Shown in pieces: positions 1 to 6,505 of a DNA stretch of 16,062 nucleotides (position 1 is its first letter; every line of letters begins with the position of its first letter). The position numbers and the translations under genes are program-made. Below the pieces are notes generated by a model, which saw only the letters and a program-made list of their open reading frames with translations, did not search any database and was not told the origin of the DNA. Location of the stretch: NCBI GenBank assembly GCA_964362485.1, contig CAYIEX010000029.1, positions 1 through 16,062 of the forward strand, in the 5' to 3' direction. Source of the DNA: CAMAVK01 sp964362485. Lineage in GTDB: Archaea > Nanobdellota > Nanobdellia > Woesearchaeales > GW2011-AR9.

Positions 1-1
1 A

Positions 2-292
2 GAATATGAAAAAATATATGGCACTTTGTACAATGCAGGATCGGAAACGGTGACATTTAGAATTTATGTTGATGGAAGAACCTTAGGGGAAAAACAGATT
101 ATGCCAAAGGCTGAAGAAGTTTTTGAAGACTTGATTTTTTGGGATTCAAAACAATTACATGTGAGCGTAGTAGATGAAAATGGTAATGAATTAGGCTCAA
201 CAGTACTTAATTTAACGAGATACCCACGTTGGGACGATTTCAATGTTATTTTTGAAGATAATAAAGTGATCATCCTACTTAGTACAGAATAA
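2..292 (+). CDS. C-terminal fragment of an unknown protein (5' end outside window)
   Basis: The reading frame is open from the first bases of the window to a TAA at 290-292, so this is the last 96 or so residues of a longer protein. A TTG at 26 could be read as a start, but the frame continues upstream without a stop and no ribosome binding site precedes it, so a partial gene is more likely. The visible part alternates short hydrophobic and polar stretches with Gly/Asn/Asp turns, which suggests a beta-rich domain, perhaps an extracellular immunoglobulin-like sandwich; that is inference. No membrane segment, Cys pair or catalytic motif is visible. The family is not recognised. It reads in the same direction as the SIMPL protein gene that follows after about 90 bp. 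Confidence 0.6.
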   Translation, partial: EYEKIYGTLYNAGSETVTFRIYVDGRTLGEKQIMPKAEEVFEDLIFWDSKQLHVSVVDENGNELGSTVLNLTRYPRWDDFNVIFEDNKVIILLSTE

Positions 293-295
293 AAC

Positions 296-321
296 TTGAT
301 ATTACTACCTGGTAATTTCAA
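296..321. repeat. imperfect inverted repeat upstream of the SIMPL gene
   Basis: Arms at 296-305 and 312-321 pair over ten positions with one mismatch (300 against 317) around a six-base loop. It starts just after the stop of the left-edge gene and ends about 22 bp before the TATA-like box of the next gene. It could be the 3' end structure of the upstream transcript or an operator. There is no T-run after it, so it is not a classic terminator. Confidence 0.3.
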
Positions 322-342
322 CCCCGTTTGAAGTCTTCGGGA

Positions 343-352
343 GATATATAAA
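343..352 (+). promoter_or_regulatory. TATA-like box of the SIMPL gene
   Basis: The sequence gatatataaa is a strong archaeal TATA match. It lies about 38 bp before the ATG at 386. Transcription starting about 25 bp downstream would give a leader of roughly 10-15 nt, just enough to carry the Shine-Dalgarno at 375-380. Confidence 0.55.
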
Positions 353-374
353 TGAGCTTTCCTTTCCAGGATAT

Positions 375-380
375 AGGTGA
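375..380 (+). promoter_or_regulatory. Shine-Dalgarno of the SIMPL gene, decides the start at 386
   Basis: The motif aggtga ends five bases before the ATG at 386. A GTG at 377 in the same frame overlaps this motif and cannot use it, so the ATG is the better start. Confidence 0.6.
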
Positions 381-385
381 GAACT

Positions 386-1153
386 ATGAACGAAAAAATA
401 CTAGGAATTATAGGGATTGGAATTTGTGCGATCCTTCTTTTTGGTGTATTTATGGCAGTGAATAAGGTGCCCGCACCGCAAGTGATTGGTGGTTCCACAG
501 AGAAAATCAATACGGTTAGTGTAAGCGGTGTTGCAGAGCAAAAGGTAACTCCAAATCAAGCCGTGATGCGCTTATCGGTTATGACTGAGAGTTTGACCGC
601 AAAGAATGCAGAAGAAGAAAACTCGCGTACAATTGACGCGGTGATGAAGGCCCTCAAAGCACAAGGTGTTGACGAGAAGGATATAGTTACAGAAAATTAT
701 AATATCTATCCCCACTACGATTATGAGCCAATGAGTGGACGGTCGGTGAACAAGGGATATCGTGCTCAACATACATTACGTGTTACAGTGCATGATATTG
801 AAAAAGCTGGTGAGGTTTTGGATGCAGCCGTTAGTGCAGGTGTCACGAATGTAGACTCCGTTTCATTTACACTTTCAGAAGAGCGAGAAGAAGCAATTCG
901 CGAGGAGCTCATTGAAAAAGCAGCGAAGAAGGCACGAGAACGTGCTGAGGTACTGGTTGGTGCACTTGGCGGTAAAGTAGGTAAAGTTGTTGCGGTAAGT
1001 GAATCTAGCTATACTCCACCTATTTACTATGCTCGTGATGTAATGAGCTCAAAAGCAGAATCAGCACCGGGTACCCCTAATTACACTCCAGATTTGAACC
1101 CTGATGATGTAACAGTTGAGATGCAGATTAATGTGGAATTTGCCATTGAGTAA
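386..1153 (+). CDS. SIMPL (DUF541) domain protein, membrane-anchored
   Basis: The 255-residue product has an N-terminal hydrophobic segment at about residues 4-27, serving as signal anchor or uncleaved signal peptide. A SIMPL/DUF541 domain covers about residues 40-254 outside the membrane. The family pattern is clear: an early strand with VSVSGVAEQKVTPNQA, then LSVMTES, a helix rich in charged residues, GYRAQHTLRVTV, and the Glu/Ala/Lys/Arg-rich helix near 168-190 followed by GALGGKVGKVV. SIMPL proteins occur in bacterial and archaeal envelopes, and some form oligomeric rings. Their biochemical role is mostly unsettled, so no reaction can be assigned. Start choice rests on the aggtga motif before the ATG at 386. 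The gene appears to be transcribed alone, with a T-rich terminator after it. Confidence 0.88.
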   Translation: MNEKILGIIGIGICAILLFGVFMAVNKVPAPQVIGGSTEKINTVSVSGVAEQKVTPNQAVMRLSVMTESLTAKNAEEENSRTIDAVMKALKAQGVDEKDIVTENYNIYPHYDYEPMSGRSVNKGYRAQHTLRVTVHDIEKAGEVLDAAVSAGVTNVDSVSFTLSEEREEAIREELIEKAAKKARERAEVLVGALGGKVGKVVAVSESSYTPPIYYARDVMSSKAESAPGTPNYTPDLNPDDVTVEMQINVEFAIE

Positions 1154-1178
1154 AATTCAAGGTTAGCCATAGCAACGA

Positions 1179-1224
1179 TTTTATTATGAATTTTTTTAAT
1201 TTCTTTTTAGTTTCTTAGTTTGTT
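1179..1224 (+). terminator. T-rich terminator after the SIMPL gene
   Basis: Several T-runs (seven Ts at 1191-1197, five Ts at 1204-1208, and further TTT groups) follow the SIMPL stop within 70 bp. No stable hairpin precedes them. Archaeal terminators are typically U-runs without an obligatory stem, so this is a good candidate. Confidence 0.5.
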
Positions 1225-1234
1225 ATGAATGGAT

Positions 1235-1247
1235 CAATAGTCTATTG
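1235..1247. repeat. 13-bp perfect palindrome
   Basis: CAATAG and CTATTG flank a single T, giving a perfect dyad between the SIMPL terminator and the next, convergent gene. It is short; it could be a protein-binding site or chance in AT-rich DNA. Confidence 0.25.
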
Positions 1248-1250
1248 TAC

Positions 1251-1280
1251 TGTTTAATTTATTGTTTAATTTACTGTTTA
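1251..1280. repeat. 12-bp direct tandem repeat, about 2.5 copies
   Basis: The unit tgtttaattta plus one base is repeated at 1251-1262 and 1263-1274, followed by a half copy at 1275-1280. It lies immediately downstream of the stop of the minus-strand gene at 1283. It is a simple AT-rich tandem repeat in non-coding DNA with no visible function. Confidence 0.45.
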
Positions 1281-1282
1281 TC

Positions 1283-1675
1283 TCACGATCGACCGTAGTT
1301 AATGGAGGGTATGGGTAAGGAATAGAAGATATAGGGAACCTCGTCTTTATATCCCTCAATTTTGTAGAACGCAACAGGAATAATGAGAGTTCGATCATGA
1401 CAATGAGGGTCCGCACTAATTCCATCGAGGAGATCACGATCAACACTATAGCCGTATTCGAAGCGAGGACTTCGGGGAATCCCACAAAACTTTTGTTTTA
1501 CAACCCTTTCGAGTAATCCTTCTTGACCGGGCGAACTACGTAAAGGGATCCCATTAACATGGAGGCGGCATAGTTTAGGTAGTCCAAGAGGGGTGAGAAT
1601 GGGGTAACGTCTTCTCCCATTTTGCAGAAGGTATAGTTCATCACTTGTGTCATAGAAAATTTCTTTTAAAGCCAT
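1283..1675 (-). CDS. hypothetical protein, 130 aa
   Basis: No family is recognised. The ORF is accepted because it starts with ATG, has a TATA-like box (minus-strand gttttaagaac) about 28 bp upstream as in the other leaderless genes here, and has mixed, protein-like composition. It has no membrane segment or signal peptide, so it should be soluble. It contains three Cys (in LCRLHVN, QKFCGIP and DPHCHD) and is rich in Pro, Tyr and Arg. Cys-X-His together with HDR near residues 90-95 might bind a metal, but this is only a guess. It is convergent with the SIMPL gene and lies 80 bp downstream of the homospermidine synthase-like gene on the same strand, though it seems to have its own promoter. 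Confidence 0.55.
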   Translation of the reverse strand: MALKEIFYDTSDELYLLQNGRRRYPILTPLGLPKLCRLHVNGIPLRSSPGQEGLLERVVKQKFCGIPRSPRFEYGYSVDRDLLDGISADPHCHDRTLIIPVAFYKIEGYKDEVPYIFYSLPIPSINYGRS

Positions 1676-1697
1676 AGCCCAGTATTGGGTGAGTGCG

Positions 1698-1708
1698 TTC
1701 TTAAAACA
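1698..1708 (-). promoter_or_regulatory. TATA-like box of the 130-aa hypothetical gene
   Basis: On the minus strand the box reads gttttaagaac and is centred about 28 bp before the ATG at 1675. No Shine-Dalgarno lies between them, so a leaderless transcript is expected. Confidence 0.4.
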
Positions 1709-1755
1709 AGACTATATGGGTCTAGGATTCTATTTGTATAGGGGGTTAAGAATGA

Positions 1756-2985
1756 CTACATAACATACAGAGGCAGGTTATTTTTGTGCTTCAATTTGAC
1801 CATGGGAGTATACTTGGTACAGTGTAATTTACCGTTCTTTTTGAGGAAAACAAATTCCTGTACCCTCATGTTGTTAAAGAGATGATTTTTGTACTGGGTT
1901 TTGTAGAGATCTTCCACAAAGTAGACGGCAGGTTTAAGTCCTTCGAAAAGGAGTGTGAAGAGAGCTGAAAAGATTCCAATAATTACTTGAGTGTAGGTTG
2001 CATTTGTTCCTATGATGCCGATGTTGGGGATGCTGTTAAAATAGTACACTTTTTTATCGGAGTAATTTAATTGGACCCCTATACTATCCGCGCCATCGAG
2101 GACTTCGGTGGTATTGTCTCCCAAGATTAAATCATTTTTGCTGATCGTCTTCTTTTTATGGTAGAGTGCAATGATTTCACGCATGGTTTTGGGGTGAATA
2201 GCATACATGAATTTTGATGGAACATCATATTTGTAGGATATCGTAACATTCTCCTCGTGAAGTACGATGAATCCTTCAGGATAATGAGGGAGTTTCAGTA
2301 TGGGTTCGAGAATGGGTTTGAGGCTCTCACGCCGTTCTATGGCATTAGGAAGAAGGGGCTTTATTTTTCCTCTCCCTAGGGCAACGGCAGATGGATCATA
2401 GGCAGTTTCTACTAAGAATTCATGGATTGACCAGGTAGATAGAGGTTTCCATGAAGCTGCAACCATGGAAGTATCATACTCAAAGTGGGTTATTTCCTTT
2501 GGGACCCCATACTTTTCAATGCCGTGACGAACCCACATATTGACTGCTCCAGGATTCATCCCCGTGCAAAGGATGTGGGGGGCACCATTGATTTTATGTT
2601 TGCGAGGATAGATTGTTTGAACTAAATCATAAACTGTTTTTTCCTCGTCATTTAATGCAGTGTTAATATAGGAGACTCCGGCTTTATTTGTTGACTCTAA
2701 AATCAGAAGGCTGGGCATATCAGTAATATCAAGAACAATGTTTATGTTATAACGTTTGAGAAGTGAGCGATACTCTTTCTCTTTTTTAGGAAGATCAATT
2801 TTTTGATGAATGAATGTGTACCGGAGTTGTTTGTGATCAATATAGCGATCATTGAGTACAGTCTTTTTTTTATCAAGAAGAATTAACTTGCCAAAGAGAT
2901 CTCGATGGGCATTAAGGTGATGAAGAAAAGCATTCGCTACACCACCAGATGCACCAAGAACAAGAAGATTTGGCTTTTTTGGCAT
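1756..2985 (-). CDS. homospermidine synthase-like protein (saccharopine dehydrogenase superfamily)
   Basis: The 409-residue protein starts with a Rossmann NAD-binding motif (LGASGGVA, residues 10-16). Its remaining motifs follow in the order known from bacterial homospermidine synthase: CTGMNPGAVN (140-149), STWSIHEFLVE (183-193), GFIVLHEENVTIS (238-250), MYAIHP (260-265), EVLDGADSIGV (294-304) and GTNATYTQV (326-334). That enzyme makes the polyamine homospermidine from putrescine or spermidine in an NAD-dependent reaction, in the cytoplasm. From memory of the Blastochloris viridis enzyme, the substrate-binding Trp and Glu (spaced eight apart), Asn, His-x-Glu and Asp correspond here to W185, E193, N144, H243, E245 and D297. 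The protein is about 70 residues shorter than the roughly 477-residue bacterial form. A carboxynorspermidine or saccharopine dehydrogenase is less likely because the TWS and NAT-QV motifs are specific. The actual substrate is unproven. Confidence 0.75.
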   Translation of the reverse strand: MPKKPNLLVLGASGGVANAFLHHLNAHRDLFGKLILLDKKKTVLNDRYIDHKQLRYTFIHQKIDLPKKEKEYRSLLKRYNINIVLDITDMPSLLILESTNKAGVSYINTALNDEEKTVYDLVQTIYPRKHKINGAPHILCTGMNPGAVNMWVRHGIEKYGVPKEITHFEYDTSMVAASWKPLSTWSIHEFLVETAYDPSAVALGRGKIKPLLPNAIERRESLKPILEPILKLPHYPEGFIVLHEENVTISYKYDVPSKFMYAIHPKTMREIIALYHKKKTISKNDLILGDNTTEVLDGADSIGVQLNYSDKKVYYFNSIPNIGIIGTNATYTQVIIGIFSALFTLLFEGLKPAVYFVEDLYKTQYKNHLFNNMRVQEFVFLKKNGKLHCTKYTPMVKLKHKNNLPLYVM

Positions 2986-3006
2986 AGAGAAAGGAAATTT
3001 TTCAGG

Positions 3007-3014
3007 TATTTATG
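3007..3014 (-). promoter_or_regulatory. TATA-like box of the homospermidine synthase-like gene
   Basis: On the minus strand cataaata is centred about 26 bp before the ATG at 2985. No Shine-Dalgarno is present, so a leaderless mRNA is expected. The twin hairpins at 3062-3150 lie just upstream of this box. Confidence 0.45.
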
Positions 3015-3061
3015 TGTTACGATCATTTGCTGCCAAAATAGTATTATCGATAGAGCATATG

Positions 3062-3104
3062 CTGAAAGACCGAAATAACCGTATAAAATTGTTCGGCCTT
3101 TCAG
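3062..3104 (-). ncRNA. hairpin 1 of a tandem pair (candidate RNA element or operator)
   Basis: Arms at 3062-3074 and 3092-3104 form a 13-bp stem around a 17-nt loop. On the + strand one position (3069/3097) is an A-C mismatch, but on the minus strand it becomes a U-G wobble. An RNA hairpin would therefore be fully paired only if transcribed from the minus strand, the direction of the flanking genes. No T-run follows, so it is not a standard terminator. The function is unknown; a protein-binding DNA dyad is the alternative. Confidence 0.4.
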
Positions 3105-3107
3105 ATA

Positions 3108-3150
3108 ATACTGCGCGTTAAAATGTACGAATATTACGGACGCACAGTAT
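3108..3150 (-). ncRNA. hairpin 2 of a tandem pair (candidate RNA element or operator)
   Basis: Arms at 3108-3118 and 3140-3150 form an 11-bp stem around a 21-nt loop. The single non-Watson-Crick position (3114/3144) is C-A on the + strand but G-U on the minus strand, as in hairpin 1. The two hairpins each span 43 nt and are separated by only 3 nt. Reading on the minus strand this is the first structure after the aspS stop codon. Confidence 0.4.
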
Positions 3151-3166
3151 AAAAGAAAAAGAATTC
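3149..3166 (-). terminator. T-rich terminator after aspS
   Basis: On the minus strand the sequence reads attctttttcttttatac, starting about 8 nt after the aspS stop codon. U-rich stretches of this type end archaeal transcripts. It immediately precedes and slightly overlaps hairpin 2. Confidence 0.4.
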
Positions 3167-3173
3167 CAATAAT

Positions 3174-4481
3174 TTATGGTTTCATCCTTTCAGGGTCTCT
3201 TGGAAGTAATACTGCTTCGCGGATATTATCTAATTTCAAGAGCCGATGAGTGATACGATCAAGACCAAATCCTGCGCCTCCATGAGGCGGGGCGCCGAAA
3301 CGAAAAAGGTCACCATACTCTTTCATACTTTCAGGATCCAGTCCTTTTTCTTGAGCTTGTGCAGCCCAAACATCATAGCGATGTTCGCGCTGGGATCCTG
3401 AACAAATTTCTACTCCATTATAGAGAAGATCGAATGATTTTGTGACGCGTGGATTCCTTTCGTCCTTCATCTGGTAGAATGGTTTAATTGCCCAGGGGAA
3501 GTGAGTGAGGAACACAAATTCTGTGCCATATTTTTCGCGAAACATCTCACCGATGAGACGTTCGCCTTCAGCGTCCAGATCTTCATTTGGAGAGTAAGTT
3601 TTTCCAAGTGGCTGGAGGAGCTCTTTTGCTTCTTCAACCGTGATACGTGGAATTTTCACCATGTTAGGAACCGTTACGCCCAGGATTGTAAGTTCGTCAT
3701 GGACTTCTTGAGGGAGATGTTCAAGAAGATCACGAAACATGGCTTCAATATAGTCCATCACATCGGTAAACTCATTAATGAAACCCATTTCGAAATCCAC
3801 ACCAGTGAATTCCGTTAAATGACGCGTGGTATGGGATTTTTCAGCACGAAAAACAGCACCGATCTCATAGACTCGTTCGAAACCGCCTACGACAAACATT
3901 TGTTTATACACTTGTGGTGATTGAGCAAGATACATGGGTTTACCAAAGTAATCAACACGAAAGAGTTCTGCTCCGGATTCAACACCAATTGCGGTCATTT
4001 TAGGTGAATTGATGTTGGTAAAACCTTGGTTGTCGAAATAGTTGGTGAGAATTTTGACGATTTTACTGCGTACTTTAAAGATTGCTTGATTCCTGAGGTT
4101 TCGCGTATCTAGAAAGCGGTTATCAATACGTTTCTCGATGTGAGTGAGACCTTTATCCGAGTTATCTATAGGAAGCGGTGCTTGGGAGATGGAATGGATA
4201 CGCAGATCTTTGATTTTAACTTCAATTCCCCAACGGGACTCTTTATTGGCAACGGGAGTTCCAATTATATCGATTACGGACTCTTTGGTTAAGGAATTAA
4301 TGAGATTGAATGGTTCTTCAGGTGTTTCTCCTTTAAATGCAATAGTTTGCATATCACCAGTTCGATCGCGAAGGATGATGAATTTAATTTTGCTTAAGTT
4401 GCGCAGTTCCTGAACCCATCCTTGAAGAAGTACTTCTTGGTTGAGATTTTGTTTAAGATTCTTGATTAATGTTCGTTCCAT
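3174..4481 (-). CDS. aspS: aspartyl-tRNA synthetase (archaeal type)
   Basis: This 435-residue class II synthetase charges tRNA with aspartate in the cytoplasm. An N-terminal OB-fold anticodon-binding domain covers about residues 1-100 (GWVQELRNLSKIKF, LRDRTG). The catalytic domain follows with motif 1 near INSPKM (158-162), motif 2 at RVYEIGAVFRAEKSHTTRHL (203-222) and motif 3 at GAGFGLDRI (about 402-410). The length and the absence of the bacterial GAD insertion mark the archaeal/eukaryotic form. The residue after GWV is Gln24, where discriminating archaeal enzymes have Trp and non-discriminating ones usually His. Whether it also charges tRNA-Asn therefore cannot be told from the sequence. 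A TATA-like box about 26 bp before the ATG indicates a leaderless transcript, 38 bp after the 203-residue gene on the same strand. Confidence 0.95.
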   Translation of the reverse strand: MERTLIKNLKQNLNQEVLLQGWVQELRNLSKIKFIILRDRTGDMQTIAFKGETPEEPFNLINSLTKESVIDIIGTPVANKESRWGIEVKIKDLRIHSISQAPLPIDNSDKGLTHIEKRIDNRFLDTRNLRNQAIFKVRSKIVKILTNYFDNQGFTNINSPKMTAIGVESGAELFRVDYFGKPMYLAQSPQVYKQMFVVGGFERVYEIGAVFRAEKSHTTRHLTEFTGVDFEMGFINEFTDVMDYIEAMFRDLLEHLPQEVHDELTILGVTVPNMVKIPRITVEEAKELLQPLGKTYSPNEDLDAEGERLIGEMFREKYGTEFVFLTHFPWAIKPFYQMKDERNPRVTKSFDLLYNGVEICSGSQREHRYDVWAAQAQEKGLDPESMKEYGDLFRFGAPPHGGAGFGLDRITHRLLKLDNIREAVLLPRDPERMKP

Positions 4482-4500
4482 TTAAGAAGCGAACTAAGGC

Positions 4501-4511
4501 TACTTTTTATT
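4501..4511 (-). promoter_or_regulatory. TATA-like box of aspS
   Basis: The minus-strand sequence aataaaaagta is centred about 26 bp before the ATG at 4481, in the short gap after the upstream gene's stop. aspS may also receive read-through from the MFS operon. Confidence 0.45.
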
Positions 4512-4519
4512 GTTTTTGG

Positions 4520-5131
4520 TTAAAAATGGGGAGTAGGGGGATATTTAGAGGCGTAATATCGCACTTTATCTGGATCCAGCTCATTGAAAATAGAAATAAT
4601 ATGCCAATCTCCACGAGCTAGTTCTTTAACACTGCTGGGATCCTCTTTAAAAGGACTGCTGATGGGCTTTTCGTGGTAGAGAGTATAGTCTGCACAAGCC
4701 TGTTCAAATTCGCTCTCCTGGTGAAATAATCTTGCCAGTTGTTCATAAAATATCAAGTCTTCCATAGTTGGTAGCACTCTTCCTATAGTAGATTCATAGA
4801 GAGGAGGATCGCGGATGACTGAAAAAAGTGAAACTTTGATATTATAGTGAAGTTCGTCGGTTGCTTTTCGTAATACCCGATAGGCTGCATTAAACGCTCT
4901 TGTTGATAAAAAAGCATAACGCTGAATAAGTTGCTCTTCAGCGGAATTTTTACGAGGGTAGATAAGGTGATGAGCATCCGCTTGCTCGTAGAGCAGAATG
5001 TCTTCTGGAAGAAGAAAAAGTTGGAGACGATTAATACTTGCGGGTGGAGAAGTAGGTCGATATGGACCAGTAAGGATGTACCCAACCGTTCGTTCCACTG
5101 TTCTTTCTTCTGATACCATAACCGATAACAT
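4520..5131 (-). CDS. hypothetical protein, 203 aa, in operon with an MFS transporter
   Basis: No family is recognised. The product is soluble, with no signal peptide or membrane segment. It is rich in Glu, Arg, Leu and Tyr with many predicted helical stretches, for example EEQLIQRYAFLSTRAFNAAY and EDLIFYEQLARLFHQESEF, so it is probably an all-helical cytoplasmic protein. Its C-terminus ends in a Pro-rich PPTPHF tail. The ATG at 5131 is nine bases after the stop of the MFS transporter, which makes co-transcription and translational coupling likely; an in-frame ATG at 5119 is an alternative start. There is no clear Shine-Dalgarno for either. The context suggests a partner or regulator of the transporter, but nothing in the sequence proves it. 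Confidence 0.7.
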   Translation of the reverse strand: MLSVMVSEERTVERTVGYILTGPYRPTSPPASINRLQLFLLPEDILLYEQADAHHLIYPRKNSAEEQLIQRYAFLSTRAFNAAYRVLRKATDELHYNIKVSLFSVIRDPPLYESTIGRVLPTMEDLIFYEQLARLFHQESEFEQACADYTLYHEKPISSPFKEDPSSVKELARGDWHIISIFNELDPDKVRYYASKYPPTPHF

Positions 5132-5140
5132 TGGGAACGA

Positions 5141-6337
5141 CTATACGAAAATTTTTCTCCGAGACAGGAAGAGAAAAACAAAGACTACAAAACCAATTAC
5201 AAAGACATATCGTAAACCAAATGCGTCAGCAATTATACCAGCTATAACGGATCCAATTGCTGCGGCAAGACCTCGAGCTGCATAAATTACGGCAGACATC
5301 TCTCCAACGTTTTTTTCCCCCATTAATTGGGTAAAACGACCTGAGATTAAGGGAGAAATGGCAGCATACGCTATACCTAGGAGAAGGACCAATACAAACA
5401 TGATAGCAACATTTGTGGTAAAGAAGAGTACGAGGTACAAAATTATTGCGGCTCCACACGCAAGTGTGAGTGTCCGGGCGGGCTTCGATGATGTTGAAAA
5501 AACGGACTCAAACATCATAGGAGCGTAAAAAAGCGCGGTAACAATGCACGCAAGGGAGAGTGAACCGCTGATATAACTTACAAAGAGTGGAATAATCATG
5601 GGCAAGATGGCCTTGCTTAACACATAGGGAACATGAAAAAAAAGAAGTTTTCCTGCCTCATTATTGCCAAAAAAATCTTGAAACTCTTTTTTTACATTTG
5701 AAAAATGGAATTTACGGATAAGACTGGCAAAATTTTGTTTACGACTGTGATCAGGTATGAAAAAAGATACAATCATTGCTACAAACGCAAAGAATGAGAC
5801 GGCATAGATAATATTAAATCCAAGATAAACGACAATTACTGCACCGATAAGGCCACCAATTACCTGAGCTGCTCCTACACTGAAGTCAAATAATCCAATG
5901 GCGTGGCTCTCTTTATTTTTGGAAGAATGTTCGCGTAAATAGGCATCACTTGTAAGCCATAATGCGGTTGCAATGGCACTGTGATAAATTCGAAAAAAAA
6001 CAAATTGTAACAGTGTGCTAAGGGATAAAAATAAGGGACTAAAAGGAACGTAGAGAATTAATGTGGCAGTAATTACTCTTCTTTTTTCAAGTTTATCTAA
6101 GATTGGACCAAGGAGAAGTGCCCAAAAGAGGGCAAAAAACTCTAGAGCTGCTACAAATAAACCAACTGAAGTATAGGTGCCAAATTTCTGGCTGATGTAA
6201 ATGGGGACTACCGCTTCAACCATGGCCCAGCCAAGTACGTATACAAAAAAGAGTAAGCTAATTGACTTTACGTGAGGGCTTAGCGAGAGCATATCTTTAT
6301 GGAACCGTGGCCGGTGCATAAAAGAGAATGGTTTCAC
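5141..6337 (-). CDS. MFS transporter, 12 membrane segments
   Basis: This 398-residue membrane protein has about 12 hydrophobic segments in two groups of six, separated by a charged cytoplasmic loop near residues 195-225. The MFS signature between segments 2 and 3 is recognisable as GPILDKLEKRR at about residues 77-87, and a related GIIADAFGLRYVF lies near the end. It should exchange or expel a small molecule using the ion gradient; the substrate cannot be deduced, though the overall look is that of drug/sugar-type permeases. The start is GTG at 6337, supported by a gaggt motif at 6347-6351 nine bases upstream; the ATG at 6319 has no such motif. The 203-residue gene follows nine bases after the stop. 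Confidence 0.88.
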   Translation of the reverse strand: MKPFSFMHRPRFHKDMLSLSPHVKSISLLFFVYVLGWAMVEAVVPIYISQKFGTYTSVGLFVAALEFFALFWALLLGPILDKLEKRRVITATLILYVPFSPLFLSLSTLLQFVFFRIYHSAIATALWLTSDAYLREHSSKNKESHAIGLFDFSVGAAQVIGGLIGAVIVVYLGFNIIYAVSFFAFVAMIVSFFIPDHSRKQNFASLIRKFHFSNVKKEFQDFFGNNEAGKLLFFHVPYVLSKAILPMIIPLFVSYISGSLSLACIVTALFYAPMMFESVFSTSSKPARTLTLACGAAIILYLVLFFTTNVAIMFVLVLLLGIAYAAISPLISGRFTQLMGEKNVGEMSAVIYAARGLAAAIGSVIAGIIADAFGLRYVFVIGFVVFVFLFLSRRKIFV

Positions 6338-6344
6338 GTACTAT

Positions 6345-6351
6345 CTACCTC
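6345..6351 (-). promoter_or_regulatory. Shine-Dalgarno of the MFS gene, supports the GTG start
   Basis: On the minus strand gaggtag lies about nine bases before the GTG at 6337. A TATA-like box (ccttaaaaacc, 6372-6382) is centred 40 bp before the GTG, giving room for a short leader holding this motif. Confidence 0.45.
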
Positions 6352-6371
6352 ACGGTACGGATGGGGGAGGT

Positions 6372-6382
6372 GGTTTTTAAGG
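6372..6382 (-). promoter_or_regulatory. TATA-like box of the MFS operon
   Basis: Minus-strand ccttaaaaacc would drive the MFS gene and the 203-residue gene. The 168-bp region 6338-6505 holds this promoter and, divergently, that of the lipoprotein gene at 6506. Confidence 0.4.
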
Positions 6383-6474
6383 CTTGCGAAGTTGTACGAG
6401 CAGAGCACCGGATCAAACCATGATTTGAAAATGTGTGATTGATGATTTACGTATACGAGGTAAACGAGCAGTAA

Positions 6475-6484
6475 GTTTTTATAG
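6475..6484 (+). promoter_or_regulatory. TATA-like box of the lipoprotein gene
   Basis: The box gtttttatag begins 31 bp before the ATG at 6506. The identical 10-mer at the identical distance precedes the next gene at 7447. A leaderless transcript is expected. Confidence 0.5.
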
Positions 6485-6505
6485 AATGGAGATCTTGAGC
6501 TTACT

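Noticed and set aside
64..510. 148-residue minus-strand ORF
   Set aside because: It runs antisense over the left-edge gene and the start of the SIMPL gene, which has clear domain and signal features; it is a shadow.
1251..1280. Tandem repeat considered as a CRISPR remnant
   Set aside because: The repeat unit is 12 bp, contiguous, without spacers, and AT-only in most positions.
1234..1485. 83-residue minus-strand ORF overlapping the 130-residue gene
   Set aside because: It lacks a TATA box at the usual distance, runs through the tandem repeat, and is shorter than the competing frame.
1756..2985. Assignment as saccharopine dehydrogenase or carboxynorspermidine dehydrogenase
   Set aside because: The Rossmann motif is shared, but the TWS-x2-EF, H-E-E, DG-D-x-x-GV and NAT-x-x-QV motifs follow homospermidine synthase.
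3062..3104. Hairpin 1 as an intrinsic bacterial-type terminator
   Set aside because: No T-run follows on either strand, and the loop of 17 nt is long for this function.
4783..5181. 132-residue minus-strand ORF overlapping the 203-residue gene
   Set aside because: It overlaps the end of the MFS gene, is rich in Phe/Ser as expected of a shifted frame, and the 203-residue frame has better composition and spacing to the MFS stop.
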